Positions 29,292 through 38,352 of a DNA stretch of 64,000 bases are shown here, in pieces. A model generated the notes under the pieces. That model worked only from the letters and a program-made list of their open reading frames with translations. It was not told the origin of the DNA and made no database searches. Position numbers and translations under genes: made by a program. Position 1 is the first letter of the stretch; every line of letters starts with the position of its first letter. Origin of the DNA: AP-15 sp963701815 (GTDB lineage: Bacteria; Pseudomonadota; Alphaproteobacteria; ATCC43930; CGMCC-115725); assembly GCA_963701815.1 (NCBI GenBank), contig CAVPBN010000017.1, forward strand, positions 135,003-199,002, read 5' to 3'.

Positions 29292-30400
29292 TTAACTCGG
29301 CGTGATGGCCGCCTCGATGCCACGCGAGACGGCGAGGAGACGCCGGTCCGTGCCGTGCTCGCCGACGACCATGAGCCCGACAGGCGCCGTGCCTGGCTGG
29401 TGTATCGGCAGCGTCAGGGCGCAGCGATCGAGGAAATTGATGATCGAGGGGTTGCGCAGGATCAGTGCGTTGAGCCGGAAGTAATCCTCGTCACGAGCGA
29501 AGGCAGAGATCGGCGGCGCGGTGATCGCGACGGTCGGCATCAGCAGGGCATCGAAACCGGCGGTACGGGCCGCGACGCGCGCAATCAGATCGGTGCGTGC
29601 GGCGCAAAGGTCGATGTATTCGATAGCGGTCATGCCGCCGCTGCGTTCGATGCGCAAGCGCACCCGCGGGTTGTACTCTTTGCTGTGCCGCGCCAGCAGA
29701 GGCCGATGCCAGGCATAGGCTTCGATCGGGGCGAACCCGACCTTGGCGTTGATCGCCCGTACTCGCCAAGCTCGATAAGCGGCAGATCGACGATCCGCGC
29801 GCCGGCGCGCGACAATCCCGTGCATGCGTCGTCGAATGCCGTCGCTACCTCGGGTGCGAGGTCGTCGAGGACAAAGCTCTGCGGCACAGCGAGGCGCAAT
29901 GCCTCGGCTGGGACCGGCAGCGGTGCGGTCGGCTCCTCGCGGGCCACCACCGCGTCGGCGATAGCGCAGCAGGCGACGCTGGTCGCCAGGGCCCGATCGA
30001 ATCGCGGGTCGTCGACAGCGGCGTTGCGCCGGCGCGGGTAATCCGCCGCTGCGTCGGCTTCAGACCGGCGAGGCCGCACAGCGCCGCCGGGAGGTGCTGA
30101 TCGCCACAACGGCGCCGCCATCGGCGACCGAGCCCGCAGCACCCGAAGACGAACCGCCCGGGATGCATTGGCGGTCATAAGAATTGTCCGGTGTTCCATA
30201 ATGCGGATTGATGCCGACGCCGGAGAAGGCGAACTCGGGCATGTTGGTGCGGCCGATCAGGACGGCGCCGGCGGCGTATCGTCGAGCGCTTTCGAACCGG
30301 CGAGCGTGCGTTCGCCGGCGACATCGAAGAGATTTTGATTGAAACCGGCAATCCGGCGAGCGGCGAGGCGACATAACCGGCCGCCGCAGGCGGTCCTGTG
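29292..30400 (-). pseudogene. Amidase signature family protein, catalytic loop deleted, several frameshifts
   Basis: SPLAGLPVSIK (catalytic Lys) and NLFDVAGERTLAGSKALDD open the homology; then AGAVLIGRTNMPEFAFSGVG and DNSYDRQCIPGGSSSGAAGS. Where the family has the TDTGGSxRxPAA motif with the cis-Ser, the sequence goes from VAIST directly to LPAALCGLAGLKPTQRRITR, so about eight codons including the catalytic serine region are missing. Further frames give DSIGP, FDDACTGLSRAGARIVDLPL, and the C-terminal DALLMPTVAITAPPI with CALTLPIHQPGTAPVGLMVV. The N-terminus is fused to a DUF6880-like remnant. Non-functional. Confidence 0.8.
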
Positions 30401-30749
30401 CATCGGCGGCGGCGCCTCATCGGTTCGACCGGTTTTGATCAACGCGTCCTCGCAGGAAGGTCCGGCCTCCCAGCAGAGTGGACAGATAATTGCCGTGCCG
30501 TTGACGTAACCGCCTCGCGGCTCGTCCGAGTTCGGGGTAGCCAGCGATCTCGCCCCACCGGTCCTCGACCGGCGCCAGATACTGCACCCCGTCGTCGATG
30601 ATCGGATGGAACAGCCGCTCAACCCACACCATGTCGCGTCCTTATGTCGGCCGGCGCCGAGATCAATACGGGGATCAGTGCGTCCAGGGTGCGATGGACG
30701 GCGCCACCGAGGGCGCCTGAGGAGGTGTCGATATCCTGCAAGGCAGGCC
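30401..30749 (-). pseudogene. DUF6880-like protein, C-terminal part
   Basis: PALQDIDTSSGALGGAVHRT, LDALIPVLISAPADIRTR, then after a one-base shift near 30640 WVERLFHPIIDDGVQYLAPV and EDRWGEIAGYPELG, ending EDALIKTGRTDEA. This order matches the C-terminal half of a conserved alphaproteobacterial family (DUF6880-like) of unknown function. The part upstream of PALQDID is missing here but present at 33193-33416, so this is one half of a split gene. Confidence 0.6.
30727..30749. repeat. 23-base direct repeat, left copy
   Basis: GTCGATATCCTGCAAGGCAG plus GCC; recurs at 33216-33238 with one mismatch (A to G at the seventh base). Both copies encode PALQDID on the minus strand at the edge of the split DUF6880-like halves. 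Either a long target duplication or homologous codons of two decayed paralogues. Confidence 0.7.
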
Positions 30750-30898
30750 GATCGGCAAGGCGATCGCGGTCAGCCGCAGCGCCGCGCCCGGGCTTCACTC
30801 GTTCCGGCACGCCGGCCTTGCGCAAGCCGGCGAAGTAAGCGGCTTCGAACATGGCGCGGAATTCTTGGCCCCCAATCCTTTTCCGAGACGCTCAAGGC

Positions 30899-30926
30899 TT
30901 GACAATTCTTAGAGAGGGCATACGGT
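30899..30926 (+). promoter_or_regulatory. Candidate promoter of the MFS exporter gene
   Basis: A perfect -35 box TTGACA (30899-30904) is followed after 16 bases by TACGGT (30921-30926) as a weak -10. It lies about 60 bases before the exporter ATG at 30964 and just upstream of the palindromic operator. Confidence 0.4.
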
Positions 30927-30939
30927 CGGGCAATAATGA

Positions 30940-30959
30940 ACTGAACGGTTTAGTTCAGT
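30940..30959 (+). promoter_or_regulatory. Palindromic operator ACTGAAC-N6-GTTCAGT (TetR-type)
   Basis: Seven-base arms ACTGAAC and GTTCAGT are exact inverted repeats with a 6-base centre (GGTTTA), immediately before the exporter start. Size and placement suit a TetR-family repressor site. No tetR gene is present on either side, so the regulator is elsewhere or was lost. Confidence 0.5.
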
Positions 30960-30963
30960 GAAG

Positions 30964-32691
30964 ATGCCCCAGAAGATCGCTCCCACGGCGGCAGCAAGCT
31001 CGGTCGCCCCGGCGCGAACCGCGCCGCCGTGACCTGGACCCTGGCGCCCCGTCGGGTGGGCAAGGCGCGGCGCACGGCGGTCGCGCTGGTCCCGGCGGCG
31101 ACGGTAGAGCCGCCTTCCGCTCCATCCGCCGGCACGATTTCGGCGCAGTCCGGGCAGCCGGCGAGCCTGCGCGACTGGCTCGGCGTTATCGCCATGGTCG
31201 TCGGCCTGTTGATGGCGGTCATGGACGTCCAGATCGTCACCAGCTCGCTGACCCAGATCCAGGGCGGGCTGTCGGCCAGCATCGACGAGATCAGCTGGGT
31301 CCAGACCTCGTATCTGATCGCCAACGTCATCATGGTGCCGCTGTCCGGAACCCTGTCGCGACTGCTGTCGACCCGCGTGCTGTTCGTCACTGCGGCCCTC
31401 TGCTTCACGACGGCAAGTGCCTTGTGCGCGACCGCAACGAGCCTCGGCGAGATGATCGTCTTTCGCGCGATGCAGGGGTTCAGCGGCGGCGCCATGATGC
31501 CGTTGGTGTTTCCGGTCATCTACACGAAATTCCGGATGCCGCAGCTGGCGACGGTCATGGTGCTGATATCGCTGATCTTGAACATGTCGTCGACCTTGGG
31601 CCCGACGATCGGCGGCTACCTGACCGATACCTTCTCCTGGCATTGGCTGTTCCTGGTCAACCTCGTGCCCGGCATCGGCGTCGCCGTTGCCGTGTGGCTG
31701 CTCCTCGATCGAGACAACCCCGACTGGTCGCTGTTGCGCCAATTCGATCTGACCGGGCTGGTGCTGATGGCGCTTTTTCTCGGCTGCCTTCAATACGCGC
31801 TCGAGGAAGGCCCGCGCTGGGATTGGTTTTCGGACAACACGATCTTCGCCGCCGTCATTGTTTCGACGATCGCCGCCGCCTTGTTCTTCTGGCGCGTACT
31901 GAGCTACCGCCAGCCGATCGTCGATCTGCGCGCCTTTACCAATCGCAATTTCGCGCTCGGCTCGTTCTACACGTTTATGCTCGGCACCGGCATGTACGGC
32001 ACGACCTACCTGATCCCGCTGTTTCTGGCGCAGGTCAGGGGCTTCAGCGCCCTGCAGATCGGCGAGACGGTCGTCGTCACTGGGCTCGCGCAATTAGCGA
32101 TGTCGCCGATCTCGCCTCTGCTGGCGCGCAAAATGGACCTCAGGCTGATGCTGAGCATCGGCATCGTGCTGTTTGTCGTATCGATGTACTTGACGGCCGG
32201 CCTCACCAATCAAACGGGTTTTGCCGAGCTGTTCGTGCCGCAGGTTTTGCGCGGGATCGCCATGATGATGTGCATCATCCCGTCGAACCTGATCGCGCTC
32301 GGCAGCGTGCCGCAGGACAAGCTGAAAAACTCTGCCGGGCTTTACAACCTGAACTCGCGACCTCGGTGGCGCCATCGTATTGGCGGCGATCGGCACGTTG
32401 TTGAACCAACGGCTGCATTTCCACTGGAACCGGTTAATCGAGAGCATCAACCCGGCGCACCCCGCAGTGCAGCATTTTCTCGACAAGCAGACGAACCGCC
32501 TCGATGCGCTCGTCCCGGGCGACGCCGGCCGCGCGGCGGTCAAGCTGCTGGCCGGTCTGGTGCAGCGCGAGGCGCTGGTGCTGACCTACAACGATGCCAT
32601 CATGCTGCTCGGCGGGCTCTTCGTCGCCGGCCTCACCCTGATGCCGCTGGTCAAGAGCCCGCGCGCAAGCCTCACCGCCAACTCCCATTAA
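30964..32691 (+). CDS. DHA2 family (EmrB-like) MFS drug efflux transporter, frameshifted
   Basis: 14-helix major facilitator: WLGVIAMVVGLLMAVMDVQI, SLTQIQGGLSASIDEISWVQ, and motif C-type FRAMQGFSGGAMMPLVFPV. A shift near 32355 joins LKNSAGLYNLN to DLGGAIVLAAIGTLLNQRLH, and the protein ends at 32691 after helix 14 (NDAIMLLGGLFVAGLTLMPL). The ATG at 30964 is in another frame from the GTG at 31029 (a stop intervenes), so a further indel near 31030 is likely; the cytoplasmic N-terminus is variable. Proton-driven export of lipophilic compounds across the inner membrane is the family role. No EmrA-type partner is adjacent. Confidence 0.85.
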
Positions 32692-33192
32692 ATGCCGCGG
32701 CGTGACCCTCCATCGAGTGCGTCAAGGATCGTGCACTTCTCCTGGTTCGGGCGAAATCGCAAATAAATCGCAAGGAATGTGAGCCAGCCCACACGGCCGT
32801 CAAAGCCATTGCGATATTTGAGCGGCTCCGGCGCTGACTGCGGTCGGGGGTGTGCGCGCTATGGAGGGCGCCATGAGAGCAAACCTATGGAACAAGAGCG
32901 TGCCGCGGGTCGAGCTCGACCAGCGGGCGCGCGACGCCCGCCTCCGGCTCGAGCGGGTCGAACGACTGCTCGTGCCGCGCGCTGCCGCGACGGCGTCCTG
33001 GCTGCGGCAGGTCCTGGGTCGTTTCAGCGTCGGCATATACGGCGGCCGTTCGCAAGGTAACCAAATCAGAGGGCCGCTGAGCAATCGGCGGTCCTCCCGC
33101 ATGCCGACAATTCATAAGGTCCGGCAAGTGTGTGGTTCGCTCTGGCATGGGCCAGGGCTTTGGCTCCACCACGCTTCTACTGCTGGATGAGG
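32692..33192. other. No confident gene; possible small plus-strand ORF
   Basis: From 32873 a frame reads MRANLWNKSVPRVELDQRAR and RLRLERVERLLVPRA, helical and coding-like, but with no recognised family and a poor C-terminus. The remainder shows nothing. The stretch lies inside the segment bounded by the 23-base direct repeats. Confidence 0.3.
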
Positions 33193-33416
33193 ATGTCGAC
33201 GGAGGGCAATGCCTGGTCGATGTCCTGCAAGGCAGGCCAGAGCCGTTCCATCAGTGACACGCAGCCTTCCGCCGCCAGCACAGGGTCCGACTTGGCGATC
33301 GAATTGATCTCGCGGACCGCCTCGTTCAGCCGCTTGCCGGCCAGCGCCGAACCGCGCCAGCCGTAGCCGCGGGCACGAAACCTCGCCTTGAAGGCCCAAC
33401 GATGACCGCTCGTCAC
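33193..33416 (-). pseudogene. DUF6880-like protein, middle part
   Basis: Reads WAFKARFRARGYGWRGSALA, GKRLNEAVREINSIAKSDPV and LAAEGCVSLMERLWPALQDID, the part of the DUF6880-like family immediately before the segment at 30401-30749. After PALQDID unrelated codons follow to a stop at 33177. The N-terminal third is absent, its place being taken by the end of recD2. Confidence 0.6.
33216..33238. repeat. 23-base direct repeat, right copy
   Basis: GTCGATGTCCTGCAAGGCAG plus GCC, one mismatch to 30727-30749, same orientation, 2489 bases apart. Marks the other edge of the MFS-bearing segment. Confidence 0.7.
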
Positions 33417-35479
33417 CCGTGGGGTCTCTCAATCTGCGGCGCGGCGATTGATCCCCGTTGCCTGAGCCACTCTGCCAGCTTCGACCACCGCCGCCTCGCT
33501 CGGCTGCCCTTGACGGCGATCGCCAGCGCCTTGCGCTGGCCGACGAGGACGACGAGGCGCTTGCCGCGCGTCACCCCGGTGTAGACCAGGTTCCGCTGCA
33601 GCATCGGATAGTGCTGGGTGGTCAGCGGGATCACCACGGCCGGGTATTCCGAGCCTTGGCTCTTGTGGATGGTCGTCGCATAGGCGAGCACCAGCTCGTC
33701 GAGCTCGCCAAAGCCGTAGGTCACCTCCCGGCCATCGAAATCGGCCGCGAGTTCGCCCTCCTCGGCATCGATGCGCGACACGACGCCGAGGTCGCCGTTG
33801 TAGACCTCCTTGTCGTAATCGTTCTCGATCTGCATGACCTTGTCGCCGGGACAGAAGGTCCAGCCGAAACGATCGATGCGGATTTCGCCCGGCGGGTTCA
33901 GCGCCTTCTGCAGCTCGATATTGAGCGAGCGCGCGCCGAGGCCGCCGCGGTTCATCGGGCAGAGCACCTGGATGTCGCGTATCGGGTCGAGCCCGAAGCG
34001 CTTCGGGATCCGCTCCTGCACGATCGCCAGCAGCTTGCGGACACCCTCCTCTGCGTCCGCCGCATCGACAAAGTAGAAGTCGCCGCCCTCGACAGGGGCG
34101 AGGTCCGGCATCCGACCCTGGTTGACCCGATGCGCGTTGGTGACGATGCGGCTCTCCGCGGCCTGGCGGAAGATCTCGGTCAAGCGCACGACCGGCACCG
34201 CACCCGAGCCGATGATGTCGGCCAGCACCTGTCCCGGCCCGACCGAAGGCAGCTGATCGACATCGCCGACCAGCAATAGCGCCGCTTCCTCCGGCAGCGC
34301 GCGCAGAACGGCTCGCATCAACGGCACGTCGACCATCGAGGTCTCGTCGACGACCAGCAGGTCACAATCGAGCGGCACCTCCTCGTTGCGCCGAAAGCCG
34401 CCGGTCCTGGGGTCGGTTTCGAGCAGGCGATGGATGGTCTTCGCCTCGAGCCCGGTGCTCTCGGCCAGGCGCTTGGCGGCGCGGCCGGTCGGCGCGCAGA
34501 GCGCGATTTTGACGGCCTTCGCGAGAAGGATCTTGAGGATCGAGTTGACCAGGGTGGTCTTGCCGACCCCCGGACCGCCGGTGATCACCACCACCTTGGA
34601 AACGAGAGCGACCCGGAGCGCCGCCTTCTGGCTGTCGGCGAGCGCCAGCTTTGTCCGCTGCTCGACCCAGGGGATCGCCTTGTCGGCATCAATCGCCGGC
34701 CAAGGCGGTCTTCCGACGGCGAGCGCCCTGAGCTTCTCGGCGATCTCGCGCTCGGCCCGGTAGAGCCCGGCGAGGAAGACGCAACGACGGCCTTCGAGAT
34801 CATCGGCGATGACCGCACCGGCATCGAGCTCGAGGCTCAACGCCGTTTCCACCAGCTCCGCCGGCACTTCGAGCAGCGTTTCGGTGAGGGGAACGAGATC
34901 TTCGACCGGAAGACCGCAATGCCCTTCGTCCATCGCCTCGGCGAGCGCATAGGAGATCCCGGCCCGCACACGGATCAGCGCGGTCTTCTCGATGCCGAGC
35001 TTGGCCGCGATCTGGTCGGCTGTGCGAAAGCCGATGCCGCGGATGTCGCGGGCCAGCCGGTAGGGGTTCTCCGAGATGAGCCGAACGGCATCGGCGCCGT
35101 AGGTCTTGTAGATGCGCACCGCCCGCGAGGTGCCGACGCCATTGCTGTGCAGGAACAGCATGATCTCGCGGATGACCTTCTGTTCGGCCCAACCCGCGAT
35201 GATGCGCTCCGCTCGTTTCGGGCCGATGCCGGTCACCTCGCGCAGCCGGCCAGGCTCTTGCTCGATGATTTCGAAGACCGAATCGCCGAAGGCGCGCACC
35301 AGCTTCCTGGCGTAGATCGGCCCGATGCCGCGGATCATGCCCGAGCCGAGATACTTCTCGATCCCCTCGGTCGTCGTCGGCGCGGTGGCCTTGAGGAAGG
35401 AGGCCCTGAATTGGACGCCGTGGGTGCGGTCGTTGACCCAACTGCCGCTCGCCTGCACGAACTCGCCGGCCGAGATCAT
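33413..35479 (-). CDS. recD2: RecD2-type ATP-dependent DNA helicase, 5'-truncated
   Basis: SF1B 5'-3' helicase. Visible order: tandem helix-hairpin-helix region (GSGMIRGIGPIYARKLVRAF, LREVTGIGPKRAERIIAGW), Walker A ITGGPGVGKTTLVNSIL, CAPTGRAAKRLAESTG, Walker B LLVVDETSMVDVPL, GDVDQLPSVGPGQVL, RLTEIFRQAAESRIV, and the UvrD_C_2 motif TTIHKSQGSEYPAVVIPLTT with LVYTGVTRGKRLVVLVG. Homology continues slightly upstream of the ATG at 35479 (TILGHAP) and then breaks at the IS256 left end, so the N-terminal OB-like domain is gone. ATPase motifs are all intact, and translation from 35479 is conceivable. Confidence 0.85.
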   Translation of the reverse strand: MISAGEFVQASGSWVNDRTHGVQFRASFLKATAPTTTEGIEKYLGSGMIRGIGPIYARKLVRAFGDSVFEIIEQEPGRLREVTGIGPKRAERIIAGWAEQKVIREIMLFLHSNGVGTSRAVRIYKTYGADAVRLISENPYRLARDIRGIGFRTADQIAAKLGIEKTALIRVRAGISYALAEAMDEGHCGLPVEDLVPLTETLLEVPAELVETALSLELDAGAVIADDLEGRRCVFLAGLYRAEREIAEKLRALAVGRPPWPAIDADKAIPWVEQRTKLALADSQKAALRVALVSKVVVITGGPGVGKTTLVNSILKILLAKAVKIALCAPTGRAAKRLAESTGLEAKTIHRLLETDPRTGGFRRNEEVPLDCDLLVVDETSMVDVPLMRAVLRALPEEAALLLVGDVDQLPSVGPGQVLADIIGSGAVPVVRLTEIFRQAAESRIVTNAHRVNQGRMPDLAPVEGGDFYFVDAADAEEGVRKLLAIVQERIPKRFGLDPIRDIQVLCPMNRGGLGARSLNIELQKALNPPGEIRIDRFGWTFCPGDKVMQIENDYDKEVYNGDLGVVSRIDAEEGELAADFDGREVTYGFGELDELVLAYATTIHKSQGSEYPAVVIPLTTQHYPMLQRNLVYTGVTRGKRLVVLVGQRKALAIAVKGSRARRRWSKLAEWLRQRGSIAAPQIERPHG

Positions 35480-35596
35480 CGGGGCGTGACCGAGGATGGT
35501 GGAGCTATGGCCGAATCTGGGTGATGGCGATGTGAGAAAGGCGGCGTATCGAGGCGGGTGGAAGCCTGCCTGAACCTCCCGAAGGAGCGATACGCC

Positions 35597-36019
35597 ATGA
35601 GGAGCGATAGCATTGTTGTTTCCCTGTGTCAGCCGGACGCGGTCGAGGATCCGCTGACGGCGGCTCTCAGGAGCGGGGCCCGCCGGTTGCTGGCGCAGGC
35701 GGTGGAGGCGGAAGCCGAGGCGTTCCTGGCCCTGATGAAGGACATGCGGCTGCCTGACGGGCGCGACCGCCTGGTGCGGCACGGCCATGGTCCGGAGCGC
35801 CTGGTTCAGACTGGGATCGGCCCGGTCGAGGTGCGTCGGGTCAAGCTGCGCGACCGCGGTGCCAGCGAAGCAGCCGAGTGCATCCGCTTCACCTCGGCCA
35901 TCCTGCCACGGTGGGCACGGCGGACGCGGAGCCTGGATGCACTGCTGCCGATCCTCTACCTGCGCGGGGTCTCGATGGGCGACTTTCAGGAGGCGCTCGG
36001 GCGCTGCTGGGCAAGGATG
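35597..36019 (+). pseudogene. IS256 family transposase, N-terminal part
   Basis: Mutator-type transposase start (MRSDSIVVSLCQPDAVEDPL, RRLLAQAVEAEAEAFLALMK, GHGPERLVQTGIGPVEVRRV, LDALLPILYLRGVSMGDFQE). A ribosome site GAAGGAG precedes the ATG. A one-base loss near 36001 shifts the frame just before the IS21 insertion; the family sequence would read ALLGKD, and the next codons (APNLSPSVIARL) resume at 38353. Confidence 0.85.
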
Positions 36020-36156
36020 TGCCTGCCGGTGTGATTCTCCCCAGAAGCGCCGTTTGAATATTCCCCAGGCTTGATCCCGGCCTTCCCGGGGCGCGCCCCG
36101 GGAAGGCGGGCGGCGCGCCGTTTGATGATCCCTTCCGAGGGCGGGAGGGGGAGGCG

Positions 36157-37416
36157 GTGATCCAGCTTGGGGAGCTTGTCATGATCTTGGAACTTCACCG
36201 GCAAGGGCTGAGCGTCTCGGCGATCGCGCGACGGGTCGAGATCGACCGCAAGACGGTACGCAAATACATCGAGCGCGGCCTGGAACCGCCGAGTTATGGG
36301 CCGCGCAAACGGCGAGCGCGGCGGCTTGAGCCGTTCGAGGCGTATCTGCGGCAGCGGGTGGTCGCCTATCCGGGCCTGACCGGAAGCCGCTTGCTACGCG
36401 AGATCCGCGAGCACGGCTATGACGGCGGCTACACCGCGGTGACCGATTTTCTGCGCGCGGTGCGGCCGCCACCGACACCCGGGTTCGAGGTGCGCTTCGA
36501 GACCCCGCCGGGCGACCAGGCGCAGGTCGACTTTGCCCAGTTTCAGGTGGTCTTCACCGACGAGCCCAGCGTGGCGCGGATCGTCTGGCTGTTCTCGCTG
36601 GTGCTCGGTTACAGCCGGCTGATCTGGGCGCGTTTTGTCGTACACCAGGACCTGCAGACCGTGCTGCGCTGTCACATGGCGGCCTTCGCGGCCTTGGGCG
36701 GAGTGCCTCGCCAGATCCTTTACGACCGGATGAAGACCGCGGTGATCGGCGAGGACGACCAGGCCCACATCATCTACAACCGCGCGCTGATCGACTTTGC
36801 CGGGCATTACCGTTTTCACCCAAAGGCCTGCCGCCCCTACCGGGCCAAGACCAAGGGTAAGGTCGAGCGGCCGTTCCGCTACATCCGCGAGGACTTCTTT
36901 CTCGCCCGCTCTTTCCGCAATCTTGACGACCTGAACGCGCAGCTCGCCCATTGGCTCGGCACGGTGGCCAACCCACGGGTGCATGCGACGACGCAGCGCG
37001 TCGTCAACGAAGCCTTTGCCGAAGAGAAGCTCGTGTTCCAGGCCTTGCCGCTGGTGCCGTTCCGCACCGTGCTCAAGCTCGAGCGGCGGGTCTCGCATGA
37101 GGGCATGGTCAGCGTCGGCGGCAATCTCTACAGCGTGCCCGACGCCACCCGTAAACGCGTCGTCGAGGTGCACAGCCTGGCCGACGAGATCCGCATCTTT
37201 GAGGCGGATCGGCTGATCGCCGTCCATCCCGTGCTCGAAGGGCGCCATCAACGGCGCCTGGCTCCCGGCCACCGCAAGATGCCGATGCCGGCGGCAACAG
37301 CGATCGGCGCCGGAGCAGCCCCGATCGGCCGGGCCGGCGATGTCGTGGCGCGCCGGTCGCTCGACTTCTACGAGGCGGTCGCCCGCCGGCTCGCCGCCGA
37401 AGGTGGTCGGCCATGA
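36157..37416 (+). CDS. istA: IS21 family transposase IstA
   Basis: 419 residues. N-terminal HTH (ILELHRQGLSVSAIARRVEI DRKTVRKYI), DDE core with GDQAQVDFAQFQVVF (first Asp), LYDRMKTAVIGED (second Asp) and TKGKVERPFRYIREDFFLAR (Glu), then the beta-rich C-terminal domain VSVGGNLYSVPDATRKRVVE. GTG at 36157 or ATG at 36181 may be used. Its stop overlaps the istB ATG. Confidence 0.93.
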   Translation: MIQLGELVMILELHRQGLSVSAIARRVEIDRKTVRKYIERGLEPPSYGPRKRRARRLEPFEAYLRQRVVAYPGLTGSRLLREIREHGYDGGYTAVTDFLRAVRPPPTPGFEVRFETPPGDQAQVDFAQFQVVFTDEPSVARIVWLFSLVLGYSRLIWARFVVHQDLQTVLRCHMAAFAALGGVPRQILYDRMKTAVIGEDDQAHIIYNRALIDFAGHYRFHPKACRPYRAKTKGKVERPFRYIREDFFLARSFRNLDDLNAQLAHWLGTVANPRVHATTQRVVNEAFAEEKLVFQALPLVPFRTVLKLERRVSHEGMVSVGGNLYSVPDATRKRVVEVHSLADEIRIFEADRLIAVHPVLEGRHQRRLAPGHRKMPMPAATAIGAGAAPIGRAGDVVARRSLDFYEAVARRLAAEGGRP

Positions 37417-38285
37417 TCACGGCGGGCGAAGGCTTGCCCGTCCTGGAACGCATCCGGCGCACCCTGGTCGCCCTCAGAATGCCGCGCGCCCTGGAAATGC
37501 TCGACCATGCGGTGCGCCAGCTCGAACGCGGCGAAGCCAGCGCGCTCGAGCTGATCGACATGCTCCTGGCCGAGGAGCTGATGGTGCGTGAGACCAGCCG
37601 CATCAAGACCGCGCTGCGCATGGGGCGCCTCGCCACGATCAAGACACTCGCCGGCTTCGACTTCTCCTTTCAGCCCTCGCTCGACCGCGAGCGTGTCTTC
37701 GCTCTCGCCGAACTCCAGTTCGTCGATCGCCGTGAGGTCGTCCACTTTCTCGGCCCACCCGGCACCGGCAAATCGCATCTCGCCGTGGCGCTTGGCGTCG
37801 AAGCCGTCAAAGCCGGCCGCAGCGTCTACTTCACTACCCTCGCCGACATCGTCGGCCTCCTCGCCAAGGCCGAGCGCGAGGGCCAGTTGCGCGAACGCAT
37901 CCGCTGGTTCTGCCGATCGGCGCTCCTTATCGTCGACGAGATCGGCTATCTGCCGGTGGTCCAGGGCGGCGGCAATCTGTTCTTTCAGCTCGTCAACGCC
38001 CGCTACGAAAAGGGCGCGATGATCCTGACTTCAAACCGCGGCTTTGCCGAGTGGGGCGAGGTCTTCGGCGATCCTGTCGTTGCCACCGCGCTGCTCGACC
38101 GCCTGCTCCACCACGCCGTCGTCATCCAGATCGAGGGGTCCAGCTACCGGCTGCGCCAGCACGCCGACCTGATGCCCGAGCACCTTCGCTTCAAGGCGCT
38201 CATCAATCCGTCATTCCCGGCAGCCGCTCAACGCCGCCGCGGCCGTCCGCCAAAATTGAAACCACTCGATCAGCCGGCCGGCTGA
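37413..38285 (+). CDS. istB: IS21 family helper ATPase IstB
   Basis: 290 residues, AAA+ target-selection ATPase of IS21. Walker A FLGPPGTGKSHLAVALGVEA, Walker B LLIVDEIGYLPV, sensor I ILTSNRGFAEWGEVFGD, and sensor II region HHAVVIQIEGSSYRLRQH. ATGA overlap with istA indicates coupled translation. Intact. Confidence 0.94.
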   Translation: MITAGEGLPVLERIRRTLVALRMPRALEMLDHAVRQLERGEASALELIDMLLAEELMVRETSRIKTALRMGRLATIKTLAGFDFSFQPSLDRERVFALAELQFVDRREVVHFLGPPGTGKSHLAVALGVEAVKAGRSVYFTTLADIVGLLAKAEREGQLRERIRWFCRSALLIVDEIGYLPVVQGGGNLFFQLVNARYEKGAMILTSNRGFAEWGEVFGDPVVATALLDRLLHHAVVIQIEGSSYRLRQHADLMPEHLRFKALINPSFPAAAQRRRGRPPKLKPLDQPAG

Positions 38286-38352
38286 CCCAAAAACTGGGGA
38301 ATTTTACTTCGGCACAAATGGGGAAAGTTCACTCGGCATTGACACAAGGATG

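Larger units (their letters stand above)
36020..38344 (+). mobile_element. Complete IS21 family element with 8-bp target duplication
   Basis: 2325 bp, beginning TG and ending CA as in the family. Left end TGCCTGCCGGTGTGATTCTC and right end (complement) TGTCAATGCCGAGTGAACTT share TGCCG..GTGA and downstream CCCC blocks. The target CAAGGATG is duplicated at 36012-36019 and 38345-38352; removing the element plus one copy restores the IS256 transposase codons exactly (GKDAPNLSP). istA and istB are both intact, so it may still be mobile. Confidence 0.92.
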
